DNA of 51,346 nucleotides, from positions 1 through 51,346 of IMG/VR virus record IMGVR_UViG_3300005515_000005. One strand, written 5' to 3'. Source of the DNA: a virus. A model generated the notes under the pieces. It did not search any database and had not been told where the DNA came from. It saw only the letters and a list, made by a program, of their open reading frames with translations. The translations under genes and the position numbers were made by a program. Below are positions 48,125-51,346 of the stretch, piece by piece (the stretch's first letter is position 1; the number at the start of each line of letters is the position of its first letter).

Positions 48125-48292
48125 GCGCATAGATACGCCAGTCGCAGCCTGAGGCCGCTCCGTAGCGGCCTCCTTCTTTGTCTCACGAGCTTCCATTTCG
48201 AGAATTGCGGGGATCACCTCAGGGCATTCGTGCAGGAAGTCTCCGAAACGTTCATAGAGATCAGCGATGACATCGTCCGGGTAGACACGCAT
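48053..48292 (-). CDS. Small acidic protein, unknown
   Basis: The product has 79 residues from the ATG at 48292, whose A is shared with the stop of the upstream gene (a GTG at 48295 is also possible). It begins RVYPDDVIADLYERFGDFLH and is acidic, then lysine-rich. Its last 72 bp overlap the opposite-strand gene. Confidence 0.5.
   Translation of the reverse strand: MRVYPDDVIADLYERFGDFLHECPEVIPAILEMEARETKKEAATERPQAATGVSMRLDGQLWGEVRVGSCFFRPTANEV
48151..48172 (+). terminator. Terminator of 47549 gene, inside an opposite-strand gene
   Basis: GAGGCCGCT (48151..48159) and AGCGGCCTC (48164..48172) form a perfect 9-bp stem with a CCGT tetraloop, followed by CTTCTTTGT. It is read as codons by the minus-strand gene 48053..48292. 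Confidence 0.7.
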
Positions 48293-48621
48293 CACGCGCC
48301 TGCTTTCTTTGCGTTGAGGCGGTCGATGTAGGCCTGACGCTGAGCGAGGGCATTGCGAAGGCGAGCCACTTCGGCTTCGAGTGACGCAACATGGCGGACG
48401 GCGCGGATCGCCACGCGACCAAGCTCATCAGCGCGCCCCTGCGCGGCGGTGAGCTCGTCAGCGTAGCGCTGAGCAGCGCGGCGCTCGCGACCTTCCTCCA
48501 CAGCCGCCGTGCCGGCAGCATGGCACTCAGTGATGAGGCTCGCCATGAGACCAGCGATGATACCAAGCTGTCCGGCGGCCATTCCGGCCGGGGCGCGACT
48601 GTCGAAAATTGTCAAGCTCAT
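48292..48621 (-). CDS. Helical coiled-coil small protein, unknown
   Basis: The product has 109 residues from the ATG at 48621 after GGAGGTACC. The N-terminal 35 residues are weakly hydrophobic (GMAAGQLGIIAGLMASLITE). From 45 on there is a long coiled coil (HVASLEAEVARLRNALAQRQ). It is in the right-end leftward operon. Function unknown. Confidence 0.6.
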   Translation of the reverse strand: MSLTIFDSRAPAGMAAGQLGIIAGLMASLITECHAAGTAAVEEGRERRAAQRYADELTAAQGRADELGRVAIRAVRHVASLEAEVARLRNALAQRQAYIDRLNAKKAGA

Positions 48622-48722
48622 ACGCGGTACCTCCAGGACTGATGGACACGTCGCGGACGCTATACGGACCCGAGCCGGTTGAGAGCCCCAAATTTGCCGG
48701 CAGCGTTAAGAGAGTGCGATCG

Positions 48723-48926
48723 CTACCGTTTAATGCGCCCCGTGATCCACGTGTTGGTGCCACGGTTGCCGCAGGCCGTGCACCGTAGCCGGGGCATGAG
48801 AGCCGCGATCATCGCGCTCTTGCCGAAGCGTCTTGCCACCAGCCATCGATCGACAAAGCCTTTGTGCGCGCATGCAGCGCACTTGCCTCCGAGCGCGTAC
48901 CACTCCTCGAGCTGAGCGAGCGTCAT
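48723..48926 (-). CDS. Small zinc-ribbon protein
   Basis: The product has 67 residues. CAAC (16..19) and CTAC (49..52) are spaced as two zinc knuckles around a basic middle (DRWLVARRFGKSAM). The start overlaps the upstream stop (ATGA). It is likely a nucleic-acid-binding protein; no closer family. Confidence 0.6.
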   Translation of the reverse strand: MTLAQLEEWYALGGKCAACAHKGFVDRWLVARRFGKSAMIAALMPRLRCTACGNRGTNTWITGRIKR

Positions 48927-49291
48927 CTTGTCTGCATCGTATGATCGGAATGCTGCGGCCGACCCGCCCGCTCGGGTGGCCGCTGGCGCTCCGGGAGCGG
49001 CGGATCCGGCGCTCGGTCACATGACATCCGATATCGACCATTCAGATGGATCAGAACTTTCCCTGGACGCGCGCGCACGGCCGCTTTCAGCGATGCGCAT
49101 GACACGGAAAAATCTGTCGATCGCGATATCGTCTCGATCAGGGACCCTCCGGACTCCGGCGGTTCATCCCAGACTTCAATGCGGAATGTCTGGTCAGTCG
49201 GCTCTCTGACTCCCCTGCCGCTGCCCTCACCGACCGTGTAGCCCGGCTGGATGCCTTCGCGAACAAGGTCGATGCCCTTCCGATGTTTCAT
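48923..49291 (-). CDS. Small protein, unknown
   Basis: The product has 122 residues from the ATG at 49291, which overlaps the upstream stop (ATGA) and is preferred over an ATG at 49318. It has beta-rich segments (FRIEVWDEPPESGGSLIETI) and a basic, Pro-rich end (PDPPLPERQRPPERAGRP). Part of the right-end leftward operon. Confidence 0.55.
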   Translation of the reverse strand: MKHRKGIDLVREGIQPGYTVGEGSGRGVREPTDQTFRIEVWDEPPESGGSLIETISRSTDFSVSCASLKAAVRARPGKVLIHLNGRYRMSCDRAPDPPLPERQRPPERAGRPQHSDHTMQTR

Positions 49292-49521
49292 CCCAAGCGC
49301 TCGTACTGCGGCTTCCATCCTCGGGAGATACCCTTCGACATCAGCGCTGAAGCGATGAAGAGCTGCTCTCTCAAGAAATCGGCATCGGCGAGCACGGATC
49401 GGATCGCAGCGAGCGCATCGCCGTCATGCGCTTGCAGAACTGATACCGCGAGATCGACGTCCGCGGTGGACCCGGTGTCGGTTTCAGGCGTGGCGATATC
49501 GAGGGCGAGTTGCTGCGACAT
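49288..49521 (-). CDS. Small helical protein, unknown
   Basis: The product has 77 residues from the ATG at 49521 after AAGGAAC. Helices such as DVDLAVSVLQAHDGDALAAI and FLREQLFIASALMSKGISRG resemble small proteins common in Rhizobiales genomes. It overlaps the next start by four bases, so the operon 49521..48723 is translated as a chain. Confidence 0.6.
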   Translation of the reverse strand: MSQQLALDIATPETDTGSTADVDLAVSVLQAHDGDALAAIRSVLADADFLREQLFIASALMSKGISRGWKPQYERLG

Positions 49522-49591
49522 GAGAGTTCCTTAGGAATTGCTTCCGAGGTCAACGGAATTTGTTCCTATTTTGTTCTCGTTGGCTCTGGAG

Positions 49592-49873
49592 TCAAGCGGA
49601 GTCTGCGGACACCGTTGCGACCAGGCGCTTGTTCCTGAGGATGAGATCCCTGAGTTCCGTGTCGCCATTGAGGACGGACAGAAGTTGGTCGAGATCTGGG
49701 TCCTCGAGATCGTAGGCGTAGACCTCAGATATCGGGACTTCGAAACCGTCTTCGAGTGCGATCTCAGCGCGCACGTCGCGCAGTTCCTCGACGACAGCCT
49801 CAATGGCGTTGCCGAACCCGGTTGTTGTGCTGATGCCAGGTTCGACTTCGTATGCGTAGACAGTGATGCTCAT
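49592..49873 (-). CDS. Small acidic protein, unknown
   Basis: The product has 93 residues from the ATG at 49873 after GGAGACC. The acidic sequence (VEELRDVRAEIALEDGFEVP, YAYDLEDPDLDQLLSVLNGD) could mimic DNA or bind a basic partner. It is separated by 70 bp from the downstream operon. Function unknown; an anti-restriction DNA mimic is only a possibility. Confidence 0.55.
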   Translation of the reverse strand: MSITVYAYEVEPGISTTTGFGNAIEAVVEELRDVRAEIALEDGFEVPISEVYAYDLEDPDLDQLLSVLNGDTELRDLILRNKRLVATVSADSA

Positions 49874-49937
49874 GACGGTCTCCTCGCTGGTCCCTAGTGA
49901 TATTCTGCATGAGACGGATGCTGTCTATTGTCGAATC

Positions 49938-50093
49938 CTACAGGGTTCTCGTCAGGGAATAGAGGTCGCGGGGAGCCGCGTGGGTTCCTAGCCTGTGAGG
50001 CGAGGTCAGCCTCTGCCAGCGTTCAGGCATGCGCTCGGCGCTCTCAGCGAGACGGCGGCGGCGTTCTTCGAGCTTGGCGGGATCGTTGATCAT
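49938..50093 (-). CDS. Possible 51-residue basic peptide gene
   Basis: From the ATG at 50093 the frame encodes a basic helix (NDPAKLEERRRRLAESAERM) and a short tail. No ribosome site is visible, so the call is weak. It is the only candidate in 49874..50252. Confidence 0.35.
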   Translation of the reverse strand: MINDPAKLEERRRRLAESAERMPERWQRLTSPHRLGTHAAPRDLYSLTRTL

Positions 50094-50252
50094 CGCGGGC
50101 AACGTAGCCGGATGACACAGCGACATCGAGGTGCATGTCACTCTTGTAATCGTGGTGGCAAGGCTTACATTCTCCTGCGCAAACGCGGAAAGGCCGAAAG
50201 CCTAGACGCAGTGGAGGAATCCACGATTGACACGAGAGAACGGAGTCACAAA

Positions 50253-50885
50253 ATGCGAATTTATTCGCCACATTTTTCATGCCTTTATGACGAAGCTGAA
50301 CCGATCGGCAACATAGGCCGCGGATCGCACTACTCGGTGTTCAGGACCGCTGAGTGGAGAAATGTCGTTCGAGAACCCCTAGATCATGCCCAGATCCATG
50401 ACTTTGCTGTTGTGTGGGATGAGGATCATGACGAGCGTGTCATTGATGTCGCTGAGCGCATCTACATGGCTGGCTTATTCTCGCCCATTCAATTCATCGG
50501 GGAGCGCAAGGGCGGCCTGACTGTCATTATCGCAGCTCGGTTCAGGTTCTATCATCCGGAACCCGTCTTCTCGAACTGGGTGCGGGATATCCAACGCATC
50601 GCCAGCGACATCAACGGCGACTCTTGGGGACTGAGCTTGGGCCAGTTCGACAAAACCCTTTTTGAAGGAGCACCGCATCAGACCGAGCCTGGATCGATCA
50701 TCCAGGACTCCGACGAGCGAGCGATTGCGTATCTCCGCCACATCGACAATCTTTGGAACCTCGGCACTTGGAACTATGTCTCCAAGCGGTATCCAGAGTA
50801 CCCAGATCCGCTTGCTGCCATGCCCATTCTGCCTCCTTCATCCTCTACGATCCCGTCCCCGCCAGTACCAACTGCGAAGCGATAG
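50253..50885 (+). CDS. Unknown protein, last gene before attR
   Basis: The product has 210 residues from the ATG at 50253 after GGAG with 7-base spacing; a longer frame to 49995 has no ribosome site. It has beta-rich and aromatic segments (IYSPHFSCLYDEAEPIGN, FRFYHPEPVFSNWVRDIQR) and a Pro/Ser-rich end. The gene faces attR and ends 8 bp before a 13-bp hairpin. No family recognised. Confidence 0.65.
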   Translation: MRIYSPHFSCLYDEAEPIGNIGRGSHYSVFRTAEWRNVVREPLDHAQIHDFAVVWDEDHDERVIDVAERIYMAGLFSPIQFIGERKGGLTVIIAARFRFYHPEPVFSNWVRDIQRIASDINGDSWGLSLGQFDKTLFEGAPHQTEPGSIIQDSDERAIAYLRHIDNLWNLGTWNYVSKRYPEYPDPLAAMPILPPSSSTIPSPPVPTAKR

Positions 50886-50893
50886 TCGAATTT

Positions 50894-50926
50894 GTGTGCG
50901 GTCGGCTTAATGCGCCGACCGCACAC
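50894..50926 (+). terminator. 13-bp perfect hairpin after last gene
   Basis: GTGTGCGGTCGGC (50894..50906) pairs with GCCGACCGCACAC (50914..50926) around a 7-base loop. There is no T run, so termination may need another factor, but the stem is among the strongest in the window. Confidence 0.6.
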
Positions 50927-50928
50927 TC

Positions 50929-50938
50929 GAATCTTGCA
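50929..50938 (+). promoter_or_regulatory. GAATCTTGCA element before tRNA-like sequence
   Basis: This copy lies 2 bp after the hairpin and 24 bp before the tRNA-like sequence at 50962, with no protein gene downstream. If the element is a promoter, its product here is a short non-coding RNA. Confidence 0.45.
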
Positions 50939-50961
50939 TGGTCCCGGCGTAGCCTTAATCT

Positions 50962-51078
50962 CGTGACGTAGCTCATGGAGAGCGCCGAGTAGCCGAACGG
51001 GCGCTCGGGACATAGCTTCGCAGCAAGGCGTCCGATGCGAGCATCGATACGTGAGCAGGTTCGATTCCTGCCGTCACC
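50962..51078 (+). ncRNA. tRNA-like sequence with long insertion
   Basis: TAGCTCATGG (50969..50978) is an A-box-like D arm with stem GCTC/GAGC and a short loop. GCAGG-TTCGATT-CCTGC (51055..51071) is a perfect T arm. GTGACG (50963..50968) pairs with CGTCAC (51072..51077). The anticodon arm is not canonical: CCGAG pairs with CTCGG around a 14-nt loop, and about 46 more bases precede the T arm. There is no encoded CCA (CCT instead). It could be a degenerate tRNA, a recombinant of two tRNAs, or a phage RNA that mimics tRNA. Confidence 0.4.
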
Positions 51079-51134
51079 CCTCCTCTGATCCCCAATTCTG
51101 TGGACAAATTCAGACAGGGTTAAAGCGATTGCGT
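51079..51134. other. Non-coding att arm next to attR
   Basis: No gene is seen between the tRNA-like sequence and attR. TGTGGACAA (51099..51107) and ACAGGGTT (51114..51121) mirror TTGTCCACA (284..292) and AACCCTGT (153..160) at the left end. Confidence 0.5.
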
Positions 51135-51154
51135 TTGGTATGGTGGCGGTATGG
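51135..51154 (+). repeat. Two GGTATGG repeats, putative integrase arm sites
   Basis: TTGGTATGG (51135..51143) and GCGGTATGG (51146..51154) are 11 bp apart and match seven or eight of nine positions of the ACGGTATGG repeats at 300..359, in the same orientation. In excised DNA they would lie on the other side of the core, as arm-type sites do. Confidence 0.65.
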
Positions 51155-51226
51155 AGGGTGTCTCTGATCGGAATCTAGAGAATATTAGCCACTCTAGGGG
51201 ATCTTAAGTGGCTGATATAAAAAGAA

Positions 51227-51275
51227 GAAATGGTACGGTTGGTGGGAATCGAACCTACGACCTCAGGTGCCACAA
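51227..51275. repeat. attR: attR core: 49-bp direct repeat within tRNA-His
   Basis: Identical to 65..113. Beyond 51275 the sequence continues into the 5' half of the intact tRNA-His, whereas at attL it diverges. The element between the two cores is 51,162 bp counting one core copy. Confidence 0.95.
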
Positions 51276-51307
51276 ACCTGCGCTCTAACCAACTGAGCTA
51301 CAACCGC
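51231..51307 (-). tRNA. tRNA-His (GTG), restored by the prophage
   Basis: Read on the minus strand: acceptor GCGGTTG/CAACCGT, D arm GCTC/GAGC, anticodon stem CAGGT/ACCTG with loop TTGTGGC (anticodon GTG), T arm GTAGG-TTCGATT-CCCAC, A73 and encoded CCA. G1:U72 and A73 with no pairing partner for an encoded G-1 is the form known for many alphaproteobacterial tRNA-His. Integration kept the gene functional by supplying an identical 3' half. Confidence 0.97.
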
Positions 51308-51346
51308 ACTGCTCGCGACATGTGTGTCGCTTGGCGGCTCACATAC

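Noticed and set aside
1-51346. CRISPR array or insertion sequence
   Set aside because: No regularly spaced repeat-spacer units and no transposase gene or terminal inverted repeats were seen. The only clustered repeats are the iterons and the integrase-type sites.

Overview
The window is a complete, GC-rich integrated prophage of about 51.2 kb with slivers of host chromosome at each end. A 49-bp direct repeat (65..113 and 51227..51275) marks attL and attR. The right copy is the 3' part of an intact minus-strand tRNA-His(GTG) gene. That tRNA has A73 and a G1:U72 pair and no encoded G-1 partner, the unusual form known from alphaproteobacteria. With Rhizobiales-type lysis genes this points to an alphaproteobacterial (probably Hyphomicrobiales) host. 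The genus cannot be told from the sequence.

Layout from left to right. (1) attL, integrase-binding repeats and a tyrosine integrase (65..1871). (2) A leftward early operon (7094 back to 1946): a plasmid-type replication initiator read away from an iteron cluster, then mostly unknown small proteins, a calcineurin-like phosphoesterase and, next to int, a protein with an excisionase-like helix-turn-helix. (3) A rightward accessory region (7723..13336) of small unknown genes, an orphan C5 methyltransferase and a GIY-YIG protein. (4) A defence block (13890..20074): Vsr, C5 methyltransferase and Eco29kI-like endonuclease; a reverse-strand pair of DUF262 and HEPN-like (R-x4-H) proteins; a possible ADP-ribosyltransferase-like protein. 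(5) A cargo cassette (20312..22279): a 2OG-Fe(II) oxygenase, a Tat-type exported protein and a MauG-like dihaem enzyme. (6) A lambda-like head and siphovirus tail module (22434..40326) in the order Nu1, A, W, B, protease/scaffold, D, E, fibre, FII-like, U-like, V-like, G/GT, tape measure, tail tip. It is interrupted by reverse-strand morons: a SAM methyltransferase and a JAMM/RadC-like protein. (7) A coiled-coil membrane protein, a large T5 A1-like phosphoesterase, a reverse-strand abortive-infection gene, and a lysis cassette of muramidase, holin, i-spanin and nested o-spanin (40974..46248). (8) A right-end set of small unknown genes, a tRNA-like sequence and attR.

Two regulatory signatures recur. 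The 10-mer GAATCTTGCA occurs seven times, all on the plus strand. Four copies lie 53 to 64 bp before a start codon, several just after a terminator or a reverse-strand insertion; it looks like a phage promoter element. A second element, GCCGGCGG followed by a TTGCA-like hexamer and often able to form a hairpin, precedes many accessory genes. Together they suggest a modular design in which each inserted cargo gene brings or leaves behind its own expression signal.

Most promising for new biology: the two repeat-type expression elements, the DUF262/HEPN pair, the 2OG/Tat/MauG cassette, the integrase repeats that overlap the int start codon, the Rep/iteron module, and the tRNA-like RNA beside attR. 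No recognisable CI-type repressor was found, so how lysogeny is maintained is open.
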